DNA of 64,000 nucleotides from NCBI GenBank assembly GCA_963802575.1, contig CAWDJF010000001.1, positions 1 to 64,000 of the forward strand, written 5' to 3'. The stretch comes from DATFTE01 sp963802575. GTDB lineage: Bacteria > Acidobacteriota > Terriglobia > Terriglobales > Acidobacteriaceae. Positions 6,634-14,898 of the stretch are shown here, one piece after another. The notes under the pieces were generated by a model. The model ran no database searches and had not been told where the DNA came from. It saw only the letters and a program-made list of their open reading frames with translations. Every line of letters starts with the position of its first letter. Position 1 is the stretch's first letter. A program made the translations under genes and the position numbers.

Positions 6634-8424
6634 TTACTGACCGGCTTCGTCATCGCCGTTGTCGTCGATGCTGAGCGCGTCGCTACCCGAGCCCACCGAG
6701 TTGCCCCAGACCACCGAGTTCCCCCAAACCACGCTGTATCCGTTCATGGTTGAGTTGCCCCAAATCACTGAGCTACCCCAAATCACCGAGCTGCCACTGA
6801 GCAGGCAATTGCCCCAGATCACCGAGTTGCCCCAAATGACTGAGTTGCTCCAAACCGACGATGGATCAGCCACCAGGGTCGCGCTTCCTGAAGAATTCAT
6901 CACGGCAATCGGCGACAGTGCGGTACCTTGCACCGGGTCCTGATTGGCCAGCGCGTTGGGAATGTTCAGATAGCCAGATCCCACGGTGAAGACATCGTAT
7001 TGATAAGTGGTGAGGACGCCGTCGACCATGAGCTGCGTCGAAACTGGGAACGTCTTATCCGAGGTTTTCATGAGGCGCGCTTTGATTACATCGGGGGTCG
7101 TGCCCGGGTTCGCTTCCAGAAGCAGAGCGGCTGCGCCACTGACTACCGGCGTCGCCATGCTGGTGCCGCTGAGAATGAAATAAGAGCGGTTGGCCCACAT
7201 GGAACCGCCATACGTGTTCGGCGAAACTTCGTTGGTCGGGAATTCCTGGTCCAGTGTGCTGCCCGGTACCAGGAGCGACGCGATGCGGTTGCCCGGCGCA
7301 ACCACGTCGGGCTTGATTACGTGATCGATTGCACTGGGACCCTTCGAACTGTAGGTGGTAATGACGTCATCGGACTTCGACGCCGTCCCCATCGCGTTCA
7401 TGGCGCCGACAGTAATGACATAGGGATCGTTGCCCGGTGCGCCGATCAAGCCATACCCGTGTGTGCCGTAGTCGTTATCGCGGCCAAGGTTTCCGGCGGC
7501 CACAACCACTACGATTCCGGACTTCCAGGCGGCTTCGACAGCCTGGCAGAGAGGGTCTTGCTGGTAGCTCTCGTAGACGGCGCGTCCCAGTGAAAGATTG
7601 ATGACCTGAATGTTGTAAGTGCCCTTAAGAGCGATCGCCTGCTGAATAGCGGCAATCACGTAAGAATCCTGGCCGCTGCCGTTGCCGTCGAGCACCTTCA
7701 GGTTGACCAGGCTCACGTGCGGCGCGGCTCCGTAGATTGCATGCGGAGCCCCCAAACCGCCCGATTGCGAAGCGTTGCCGGCGAGAATTCCCGCTACGTG
7801 TGTGCCGTGTCCGTAATGATCGTTGGTGTCGGTGCCGGGAACGAAGCTTTGGCTATAGATCACACGCGACTGGCCCGTAGCCGGATCATGCAAATCAGGA
7901 TGGTCGCTGATACCGCTATCGATGACAGCGATGGTGACGCCTGTTCCGTCAAGACCGTAACTCTGCTGGGCGACGTTCGCGCCTACTGTCACTTCGGTGA
8001 AATCGGATGCCGGGCTGAGAGGACGATTGGGAGAAACATAAGCAACTTCGGGATCGCCCGCCAACGCCGCTAAGCGGTTCGCCGGCACATGGAAGACTCC
8101 GCCGGGGATCAGGCTGAATTTCTGCTTGTTCACTCCGCCGAACTTGGCCATGCGCTGAAGAGTGCTAGCCATTGGAGCGTGCTTAAACTGGACGATGACT
8201 TCAACAGGTTGAGTGGACGAGGGACTCTTCCGCAACAGAGACGCGACCTCAGGAGCGACCTTGTGCCCCCACGGAGTCGCGGCGTCCCCTTCGGCCACTT
8301 TCATTTGCGCCGAGCCAATCCCCAGACCTAAGAGAAGAAATACAGTGAGAGCGAGTGTCCATTCGCCCAAGCGAGCTGCGGGTCGAGTGAAACTCTGCTT
8401 ACCGTTTCCAGCGCCCTGCCTCAT
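6634..8424 (-). CDS. Secreted subtilisin-like serine protease (S8) with C-terminal WGN hexad repeats
   Basis: The protein has 596 aa. The ATG is chosen because GGAG lies 7 nt upstream and a signal peptide (hydrophobic about 22-38, ending GIGSAQ) follows; a longer frame upstream runs through repeat DNA. An I9-like propeptide region (V-E-V-I-V-Q-F-K-H, about 74-130) precedes the catalytic domain: D169 (AVIDSG), H206 (HGTHVAG), N311 (AAGN) and S422 (SGTSMATP). Residues 522-581 are ten hexapeptides, mostly S-V-[IV]-W-G-[NS], before a short acidic tail. This is likely an exported protease. Two microproteins with matching C-termini follow in the same direction. Confidence 0.93.
   Translation of the reverse strand: MRQGAGNGKQSFTRPAARLGEWTLALTVFLLLGLGIGSAQMKVAEGDAATPWGHKVAPEVASLLRKSPSSTQPVEVIVQFKHAPMASTLQRMAKFGGVNKQKFSLIPGGVFHVPANRLAALAGDPEVAYVSPNRPLSPASDFTEVTVGANVAQQSYGLDGTGVTIAVIDSGISDHPDLHDPATGQSRVIYSQSFVPGTDTNDHYGHGTHVAGILAGNASQSGGLGAPHAIYGAAPHVSLVNLKVLDGNGSGQDSYVIAAIQQAIALKGTYNIQVINLSLGRAVYESYQQDPLCQAVEAAWKSGIVVVVAAGNLGRDNDYGTHGYGLIGAPGNDPYVITVGAMNAMGTASKSDDVITTYSSKGPSAIDHVIKPDVVAPGNRIASLLVPGSTLDQEFPTNEVSPNTYGGSMWANRSYFILSGTSMATPVVSGAAALLLEANPGTTPDVIKARLMKTSDKTFPVSTQLMVDGVLTTYQYDVFTVGSGYLNIPNALANQDPVQGTALSPIAVMNSSGSATLVADPSSVWSNSVIWGNSVIWGNCLLSGSSVIWGSSVIWGNSTMNGYSVVWGNSVVWGNSVGSGSDALSIDDNGDDEAGQ
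6682..6861. repeat. 18-bp tandem repeats encoding S-V-[IV]-W-G-[NS] hexads
   Basis: Ten consecutive 18-bp units encode, in order, SSVWSN, SVIWGN twice, CLLSGS, SVIWGS, SVIWGN, STMNGY, SVVWGN twice and SVGSGS. Seven keep a Trp at position 4 (position 4 in SSVWSN too). The three divergent units keep the length. Strict six-residue periodicity suggests a beta-helix-like or stacked structure at the protease C-terminus. Confidence 0.9.
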
Positions 8425-8559
8425 TGAAGTCTCCAGCCAACCCAGACTTTTCGGGGAAGTCGAGTCGTGATGACAAGTGCAGGTATGAGTCCAATGGCGA
8501 ATCCCTGGTAAGCAACTGATTACATTAAGCATATCGTCCGCTTGGCAAGTTTTGGCAGG

Positions 8560-8664
8560 GGACAGCTTGTCCTCACGCGACCCTCCGTGACGTCGCGAAT
8601 GATGGGCTAAACGACTGTCATATAAGGCCTTAGTGCAAGGAGGCCGCGAGAGGACAAGCTGTCC
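8560..8664. repeat. Inverted repeat element (REP/MITE-like)
   Basis: GGACAGCTTGTCCTC at 8560-8574 is the exact reverse complement of GAGGACAAGCTGTCC at 8650-8664, with about 75 bp between. Each arm is itself nearly palindromic. The pair lies between the divergent protease and HD-GYP genes, so it may also influence their promoters. Confidence 0.7.
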
Positions 8665-8830
8665 TTGGGGAACGCCTTTCAGCATCCGGACGAGAGACAC
8701 AAAACCGTATTACCAAAGTTTGGGAAAATTCCCGTAACTGATTGTTGTTAATAACCTTAGCTGCTATCAATGTAGGTTGAACCCTCAGAAATTTCCCCCA
8801 AGGGCCAGCTAAGAAGAAGTGCGGAGGGAC

Positions 8831-11590
8831 ATGGCAGGTCGCTCTCAGTCTTGGAGAGACATGACCGCAGGCGCCAAGGTCTTTATCAGCCTTGTCGTCA
8901 TCGCGGGCACGGGTGCGCTCCTCTATGGAGCGATCAATCCGAGCAGCCGGAACATCAGCAAGTTTGTCTGCTACCTGCTGGTAGCGTTGCTGGCGTCGCG
9001 GCTGAAGGTCAATCTTCCTGGCATCACCGGCACCATGTCGGTGAACTTCCTATTCATTCTGCTGGGTGTGCTGGAACTGAGCTTCGCCGAGACGCTGGTG
9101 CTGGGGACGGCGGCCATCCTGGTGCAGTGTTTTTATCGCGACCGGCCAAGCGCGATCCAGGTGACCTTCAACATCTGCGCGAGCGCGCTTTCGATCGCGA
9201 CCGCGTGGGCCGTTTATCACCTTCCCTTCCTGCAGAAAGAAATTACCAACAGCACAGTTCTGCTGGTGGTGGCGGCCTCGGTCTACTTCGTTGCGAATAC
9301 TGGATCGATTGCCACGGTCATCGCGCTTACCGAGCACAAGTCTCTTAACAACATTTGGGTGGAGTGCTACTTCTGGTCGTTTCCCTACTACCTCGTGGGC
9401 GCGGGTATTGCCGGCGTGGTCGGTTGGTTCAATCAAAAGTACGAGTGGCAGACTTCGCTACTCATCGTTCCGGTCATCTACCTGATTTACCGCTCGTATC
9501 GCCTGTATCTAGGAAAACTCGAGGACGAGAAGCGGCACGTCGAAGAGATGGCCAACCTGCATCTCCGAACGATTGAGGCACTCGCGCTAGCGATTGAAGC
9601 CAAAGATCACACCACTCACGATCACTTGCAGCGGGTGCGCGTGTACGCCATTGAAGTGGCCAAAGAGTTGGGCGTGAGTCCCGACGAGATGGAAGCTCTG
9701 CACGCCGCCGCGCTGCTGCACGACATCGGCAAGCTCGCCGTGCCGGAGCACATTATCTCGAAACCCGGCCGCCTGACGCCGGAAGAGTTCGAGAAAATGA
9801 AGATCCATCCGGTGGTGGGCGCGGAGATTCTGGAGCGCGTGCGCTTTCCGTATCCCGTAGTGCCGATTGTGCGCGCGCACCACGAACGCTGGGATGGGTC
9901 GGGTTATCCGTTCGGATTACGAGGAGAAGAAATCCCTATCGGCGCCCGCATTCTTTCCACAGTCGACTATCTGGACGCACTGGCTTCCGACCGCCAGTAC
10001 CGCCGCGCGCTGCCCCTGGAAGAAGTGATGCAGCGCCTGATCAAGGAGTCGGGCAAATCGTTCGATCCGAAAGTTGTCGCAGTTCTTCGGAAGCGTTATC
10101 TCGATCTGGAAAAAGTCGTGCAGGCGCAATTCGGACACGACGTCGCGTTTAAGTTGTCGACGGAAGTCCGTGTGGAACGCGGCACGGCGCCGGACGCCGG
10201 CTTCGAAGACGCCACCGTGAAAGACCCTCCGGGGCAGGAAGCTACGTTCCTTTCGTCGATCGCCGCGGCACGTCAGGAGGCACAGACCTTATTCGAACTC
10301 AGTCAGGACCTGGGCGCTTCGCTCAGCCTGGGCGAAACGTTGTCGGTGTTCTCGCTGAAGCTTCGGCGCCTGGTGCCCTACGACGCGATCGCAATCTACG
10401 TGAAGCGCGGAACCGAATTGATCCCGGAATACGTTAACGGCGATAACTTCCGCCTGTTCGCTTCGCTGCGTATTCCGCTGGGCCAGGGCCTGTCCGGATG
10501 GGTGGCACAGAACCGTAAGCCGATCATCAATGGCAATCCGTCGGTCGAGCCGGGATATCTGAACGATCCGACAAAGTTCAGCACCTTGCGATCGGCGTTG
10601 GCGATTCCGCTTGAAGGATTGGCCGGGGTCGTGGGCGTGCTCGCGCTCTATCACGCGGAACGGGACAATTTCACCTCTGATCATTTACGCATTCTGCTCG
10701 CCATCAGCTCGAAGATGGCCCTGGCGATTGAAAATGCACTGAAATATGAGCAGGCGGAAAGTTCAGCGACGACAGACTACCTGACGGGGCTTCCCAACGC
10801 GCGTTCGCTCTTCCTGCAGCTTGATCGCGAACTGGCACGGTGCAAGCGCGACACCTCCACCCTGACAGTCATGGTCTGTGACATGGACGGCTTCAAGCAG
10901 ATCAACGATCGCTTCGGCCACCTTGAAGGCAATCGCGTTCTGCGGCTCTTTGCGCAGGCTCTGAAGGAAACCTGCCGCGAGTACGACTATGTGGCCCGTA
11001 TGGGCGGAGACGAATTCGTCGTGGTTGCGCCGGGCCTGCCGCCTGACGCGGTTGCTAAGAAATCAGAGAGCCTCCGCGAGTTGGCCAAGCAGGCCGGGCG
11101 CGACGTGTGCCAGGAAGATATCTTGTCACTCAGCATCGGTCAGGCGCTCTATCCGGAAGACGGCCGCGACGCTGAAGAACTGCTCGCCGAAGCCGATCGG
11201 CGCATGTATATCGAGAAGCAGCAGCAGCCGTCGCGCAAGAATCGGCGTGTGTATCCTCGCATGAAGTGCCGGGTGACGATCGAATTGCAGCCGAACGAGG
11301 GTAGCCCGTTGCTCGGCAATCTCACGAACATCAGCCTGGCCGGCTGCTTTGTCGAAACCAGCGCGATCATGCCGGCCGGTAGCAAGCTGAAACTTATTTT
11401 CTCGATCGATGACGGAAAACTTCAGACTGAGGGAGTCGTGGTTCGTATCGACCCCGGTTCGGGAATCGCCGTCCAGTTCAACGAAATGAATCGTGAGGAC
11501 CGCGACCGGATGCACCGCATCCTGGAATACGTCCATAACACGACGATGTTCTACGACAACCGCTACTTCTCGAAGCTGCAGAACCAGTAG
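8831..11590 (+). CDS. Membrane HD-GYP / GAF / GGDEF / PilZ c-di-GMP signalling protein
   Basis: About 919 aa. The N-terminal 225 residues hold six to eight hydrophobic segments, a MASE-like sensor. Next comes an HD-GYP domain (about 240-440) with HDIGK and HHERWDGSGYP, the signature of a c-di-GMP phosphodiesterase. A GAF-like domain follows (about 490-640), then GGDEF (about 645-805) with an intact MGGDEF motif, and a C-terminal PilZ domain (R-R-V-Y-P-R, N-I-S-L-A-G-C-F). Synthesis, breakdown and binding of c-di-GMP are thus in one chain. GTG at 8819 is an alternative start; the ATG has GGAGGG very close before it. The gene is followed by a peptide transporter operon. Confidence 0.92.
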   Translation: MAGRSQSWRDMTAGAKVFISLVVIAGTGALLYGAINPSSRNISKFVCYLLVALLASRLKVNLPGITGTMSVNFLFILLGVLELSFAETLVLGTAAILVQCFYRDRPSAIQVTFNICASALSIATAWAVYHLPFLQKEITNSTVLLVVAASVYFVANTGSIATVIALTEHKSLNNIWVECYFWSFPYYLVGAGIAGVVGWFNQKYEWQTSLLIVPVIYLIYRSYRLYLGKLEDEKRHVEEMANLHLRTIEALALAIEAKDHTTHDHLQRVRVYAIEVAKELGVSPDEMEALHAAALLHDIGKLAVPEHIISKPGRLTPEEFEKMKIHPVVGAEILERVRFPYPVVPIVRAHHERWDGSGYPFGLRGEEIPIGARILSTVDYLDALASDRQYRRALPLEEVMQRLIKESGKSFDPKVVAVLRKRYLDLEKVVQAQFGHDVAFKLSTEVRVERGTAPDAGFEDATVKDPPGQEATFLSSIAAARQEAQTLFELSQDLGASLSLGETLSVFSLKLRRLVPYDAIAIYVKRGTELIPEYVNGDNFRLFASLRIPLGQGLSGWVAQNRKPIINGNPSVEPGYLNDPTKFSTLRSALAIPLEGLAGVVGVLALYHAERDNFTSDHLRILLAISSKMALAIENALKYEQAESSATTDYLTGLPNARSLFLQLDRELARCKRDTSTLTVMVCDMDGFKQINDRFGHLEGNRVLRLFAQALKETCREYDYVARMGGDEFVVVAPGLPPDAVAKKSESLRELAKQAGRDVCQEDILSLSIGQALYPEDGRDAEELLAEADRRMYIEKQQQPSRKNRRVYPRMKCRVTIELQPNEGSPLLGNLTNISLAGCFVETSAIMPAGSKLKLIFSIDDGKLQTEGVVVRIDPGSGIAVQFNEMNREDRDRMHRILEYVHNTTMFYDNRYFSKLQNQ

Positions 11591-11609
11591 CAGTCACCCT
11601 TGGAGAGAA

Positions 11610-12476
11610 ATTACGCGATTCACGCTGGCAAAACTCGCGGGCAAAATCTTGATCGTCGTTCTGCTGGGAGGATTCCTCGGCGCGACGCTCGTCCGCTTTG
11701 CCCCGGGATTTGGGGTGGACGAAGAGGAACTCGACACCCGCCTGAATAACCAGAGTGTTCAGGCGCTGCGGGATGCTGAGGGGCAAAAGCGAAATCTTTT
11801 CGCTTTCTACTCTCACTATCTTGGGCAGCTTCTGCACGGCGATCTGGGCGTTTCACGAACGCTGCAGCGTCCCGTAACGCAACTTCTGGCGGAACGATTT
11901 CCGGAGACTTTGAAGTCGGTGGGATTGGGGCTTCTGGTGGGATGGACCCTCGCTCTTCCCTTGGCCATCGCTGTCGTCATGTCGCGTGCATGGTTGCTGG
12001 ACACACTCTCTAATCTGCTGGTCAGCTTGTTGCTGTGCGTTCCGGCCGCGGTGTTCGCCTTGCTGTTTGTACTCGAGCAAGTGCCGGCTCGTTTACTGCT
12101 GAGTCTTGTGGTCTTCCCGAAGGTCTTCCGCTACTCGCGGAGTCTGCTAGCGCGCAGCTCTTCTCTGCCTCACGTCCTGACAGCGCGGGCTAAGGGATTG
12201 GGAAATCTGCGAGTGCTGGCGTGGCACATTCTGCCGACTGCTGCGCCTCAGCTTGTGGCTCTCGCCGGAGTTTCACTCAGCCTGGCTTTTGCAGCGGCGA
12301 TTCCAGTGGAAGCACTCTGCGATCTTCCGGGGATCGGGCAACTCGCATGGAAAGCGGCCTTGGGACGCGATGTGGAATTGCTCGTCAACCTCACCATGAT
12401 CGTGACTCTGATCACGCTTCTTGCCAACTCCGCCTCCGACCTTGCCGGTCAATATTTTCGGACAGGTGAAGCATGA
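11610..12476 (+). CDS. Peptide/nickel ABC transporter permease, DppB/OppB type
   Basis: The protein has about 288 aa and several TM segments. Its N-terminal helix is followed by the L-V-R-F-A-P-G-F-G pattern of DppB proteins. The EAA-type loop is near A-R-A-K-G-L-G-N-L-R-V-L-A-W-H-I-L-P-T, and P-G-I-G-Q-L near the end is typical. Start choice is difficult: after the previous stop there is no in-frame ATG or GTG, and only ATT at 11610 (with GGAGAG 2 nt before it) keeps the basic N-terminal segment. TTG at 11649 would cut into the first helix, and the upstream ATG at 11493 would overlap the HD-GYP gene by 98 bp. Confidence 0.82.
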   Translation: MTRFTLAKLAGKILIVVLLGGFLGATLVRFAPGFGVDEEELDTRLNNQSVQALRDAEGQKRNLFAFYSHYLGQLLHGDLGVSRTLQRPVTQLLAERFPETLKSVGLGLLVGWTLALPLAIAVVMSRAWLLDTLSNLLVSLLLCVPAAVFALLFVLEQVPARLLLSLVVFPKVFRYSRSLLARSSSLPHVLTARAKGLGNLRVLAWHILPTAAPQLVALAGVSLSLAFAAAIPVEALCDLPGIGQLAWKAALGRDVELLVNLTMIVTLITLLANSASDLAGQYFRTGEA

Positions 12477-13279
12477 AATGGGCGCGCCTCATCGCGATTG
12501 GGCTTTTGGTTCTGGTCGCAGCCGCCTGCCTGTTGGCAAACTTTCTAGCGCCCGCTCCGTATGCTCATCAGTTCCGTGACTTGCCGAACGCTGCGCCTTC
12601 TCATCAGCATTTTCTGGGAACCGATGATCTTGGGCGCGATCGCTTCTCCCGTGTGCTCTACGGAACGCGCGTATCGCTGTTGCTCGCTCCCGCCGCGGCC
12701 TTGCTCACCGGCCTGCTCGCAGGATTGATCGGCGGGGTTGCTGGATTCGCAGGAGGTTGGGTCGAACGCGTCGTGATGGCGGCCACGGATCTCTTCTTGT
12801 CGCTTCCCTGGTTATTTCTGCTGATCACCGTGCGCGCGATTTTGCCGCTGAATGTTGCACCGATGACATCGGTGATGATTACGTTTGCACTGCTGGGCTG
12901 CCTGGGTTGGGCGGGAGCGGCGCGGGTCATTTGCGCCGATGCGCGGACGTTTTCTCAGTCGGACTTCGTGTTGTTAGCCAGAGCATCCGGGAGTAGCGGC
13001 TTTCGCCTGCTGTGGCGGCATCTCATTCCTAATCTCAAGCCGATCTTGTTTGCGCAATTCTGGATTTCGATCCCGGTGTTCATCCTGACCGAGGCCAATC
13101 TTGGCATCCTTGGCTTGGGCGTTGCCGAGCCTCTGCCTTCGTGGGGCAGTCTGCTGCGCGAACTGGAAAGCTTTTCGTCCGTCTCAACCCAGCCGTGGCA
13201 GTTTGTTCCTCTGATTCTGTTCATCGTGGTGGTTAGCAGTTTCCATCTGGTCTTAACTAAGCAGGAGTTGCCCGCATGA
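12473..13279 (+). CDS. Peptide/nickel ABC transporter permease, DppC/OppC type
   Basis: The protein has 268 aa. It shows the DppC family's H-x-L-G-T-D-D-L-G-R-D sequence near residues 46-57, then multiple TM helices and the EAA loop (A-R-A-S-G-S-S-G-F-R-L-L-W-R-H-L-I-P-N). G-L-G-V-A-E-P-L-P-S-W-G near the C-terminus is characteristic. It overlaps the DppB gene by ATGA and the binding protein gene in the same way, so the operon is translationally coupled. It forms the membrane channel with DppB. Confidence 0.9.
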   Translation: MKWARLIAIGLLVLVAAACLLANFLAPAPYAHQFRDLPNAAPSHQHFLGTDDLGRDRFSRVLYGTRVSLLLAPAAALLTGLLAGLIGGVAGFAGGWVERVVMAATDLFLSLPWLFLLITVRAILPLNVAPMTSVMITFALLGCLGWAGAARVICADARTFSQSDFVLLARASGSSGFRLLWRHLIPNLKPILFAQFWISIPVFILTEANLGILGLGVAEPLPSWGSLLRELESFSSVSTQPWQFVPLILFIVVVSSFHLVLTKQELPA

Positions 13280-14898
13280 AAAAGTTCTTCGCCACAATCG
13301 TGTTCGCCATTTTCGTTGTTTCCAGCGCACTGGCGCAGGCCGGCGGCGAGCTTCGCTTCTGTCTGCATTCGGAGCCGAAGACTTTCAATCCCGTGCTCAT
13401 GGAGGATGATTCCTCTGAGACGATTCGCTACCTGACCGGTGGCGTCCTCATGCGGGTCAATCGCCAGACGCAGGAACTGGAGCCAGAGTTGGCGACCTCG
13501 TGGAAGGTCACTGACGGCGGGAAGACGATAACGTTCCAGTTGCGCAAAGACGTGCGCTTCTCGGATGGCACGCCATTTTCCTCCGCGGACGTGGCGTTTA
13601 CCATGCAGCAACTGATGGACCCCGCCATGCACTCGCCCACGGGCGATTCCTTCCGCTCCGGCGATGGCAAGGTCGAGACCCGCGTGCTGGCGAAAGATCG
13701 AGTGGCAATCACCTTCCCGGCCCCAATCTCGGGCCTCGATAAACTTTTCGATCAAGTTGCCATCATGTCCGCGACTTCTCCGCTGAAGGAGATGGCCGTC
13801 CTCGGTCCTTATGTTGTAGCGGAGAACAAAGCCGGCGCATACCTGATCCTCAAGCGCAATCCCAATTATTGGAAGCACGATGGCAACGGACGCCAGTTGC
13901 CTTACATCGACTCCGTCCGTCTCGATATCCAGCAGAATCGCGATATCGAGATGGTGCGCTTAACTCACGGGGAAATCGACTTTATCAACTCTCTCGACGC
14001 CGAATACTTCGACAAACTGGCGAGCACCGATCCGGCGATGGCTCACGATGCCGGCGTTTCGCTCGACACCGAATTCATGTGGTTCAATCAGGTGCCGAAC
14101 TCGCCGCTTCCTGCCTACAAGAAAGCCTGGTTCACCTCGACCAACTTCCGTCACGCGATCTCGGAATCGATCAACCGCGGCGACATGGCCCGCATCGCAT
14201 TTCGCGGACATGCGCAAGCCGCAATCGGCCCCGTCTCTCCTGCCAACAAATTCTGGTTCAACGCCAAGCTGCAGCCGCACCCCTTCGATCAGAAGTCTGC
14301 ACTGCAACTGCTCGCCCATGATGGCTTCCACATGCAGGGCGATACGCTGCGCGATCGCGACGGACACGCTGTTGAGTTCTCGATCATCACTAATGCGGGA
14401 AACAAGTATCGCGAGCGGATGGCGACGATGATCCAGCAGGATCTGTCGGGGATCGGCATCAAGCTGAACGTGGTCACGCTCGACTTCCCTTCCCTGATCG
14501 AGCGCATGACGCGAACTTTCGATTACGAAGCCTGCCTGCTCGGCCTGGTGAACACCGACCTCGATCCGAATTCCGTGATGAATGTCTGGCTGAGTTCTTC
14601 CGAGAATCATCAATGGAATCCGAGCCAGAAGACTCCCGCCACGCAGTGGGAAGCGGAGATTGACCGACTGATGAAAGATCAAGCTTCGACGCTCGATCCG
14701 AACAAGCGCAAGGCATCGTTCGATAAGGTTCAGGAGATTGTCTGGCAGCAGGAGCCATTCATCTACCTCGTGAATAAGAATGCGCTCTCGGCAGTTTCGA
14801 CTTCCGTGCGCAACGTTCATCCCGTGGCTCTCCGGCCCCAGGTGTACTGGAATATCGACCAGCTTTCGGTGACCAGCGAGGTTGCCAGGAATCACTAA
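13276..14898 (+). CDS. Extracellular solute-binding protein family 5 (peptide-binding)
   Basis: The protein has 540 aa. The first 20 residues form a signal peptide ending in S-A-L-A-Q-A. The family 5 pattern follows: F-C-L-H-S-E-P-K-T-F-N-P near the mature N-terminus, E-L-A-T-S-W-K-V-T-D-G-G-K-T-I-T-F, and D-G-T-P-F-S-S-A-D-V-A-F-T. This is the substrate-capture component of the adjacent permease pair, exported without an obvious lipobox. It likely delivers peptides or similar substrates; the substrate cannot be read from sequence. It shares an ATGA overlap upstream and TAATG with the ATPase gene. Confidence 0.93.
   Translation: MKKFFATIVFAIFVVSSALAQAGGELRFCLHSEPKTFNPVLMEDDSSETIRYLTGGVLMRVNRQTQELEPELATSWKVTDGGKTITFQLRKDVRFSDGTPFSSADVAFTMQQLMDPAMHSPTGDSFRSGDGKVETRVLAKDRVAITFPAPISGLDKLFDQVAIMSATSPLKEMAVLGPYVVAENKAGAYLILKRNPNYWKHDGNGRQLPYIDSVRLDIQQNRDIEMVRLTHGEIDFINSLDAEYFDKLASTDPAMAHDAGVSLDTEFMWFNQVPNSPLPAYKKAWFTSTNFRHAISESINRGDMARIAFRGHAQAAIGPVSPANKFWFNAKLQPHPFDQKSALQLLAHDGFHMQGDTLRDRDGHAVEFSIITNAGNKYRERMATMIQQDLSGIGIKLNVVTLDFPSLIERMTRTFDYEACLLGLVNTDLDPNSVMNVWLSSSENHQWNPSQKTPATQWEAEIDRLMKDQASTLDPNKRKASFDKVQEIVWQQEPFIYLVNKNALSAVSTSVRNVHPVALRPQVYWNIDQLSVTSEVARNH

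Noticed and set aside
6682..6861. Reading the protease repeats as the WG beta-repeat family
   Set aside because: The period is six residues, not about 35-40, and only the dipeptide WG is shared.
6659..6943. Plus-strand frame of repeats rich in P-Q-T/I-T-E-L
   Set aside because: It is the antisense shadow of the 18-bp repeats that encode the protease hexads.
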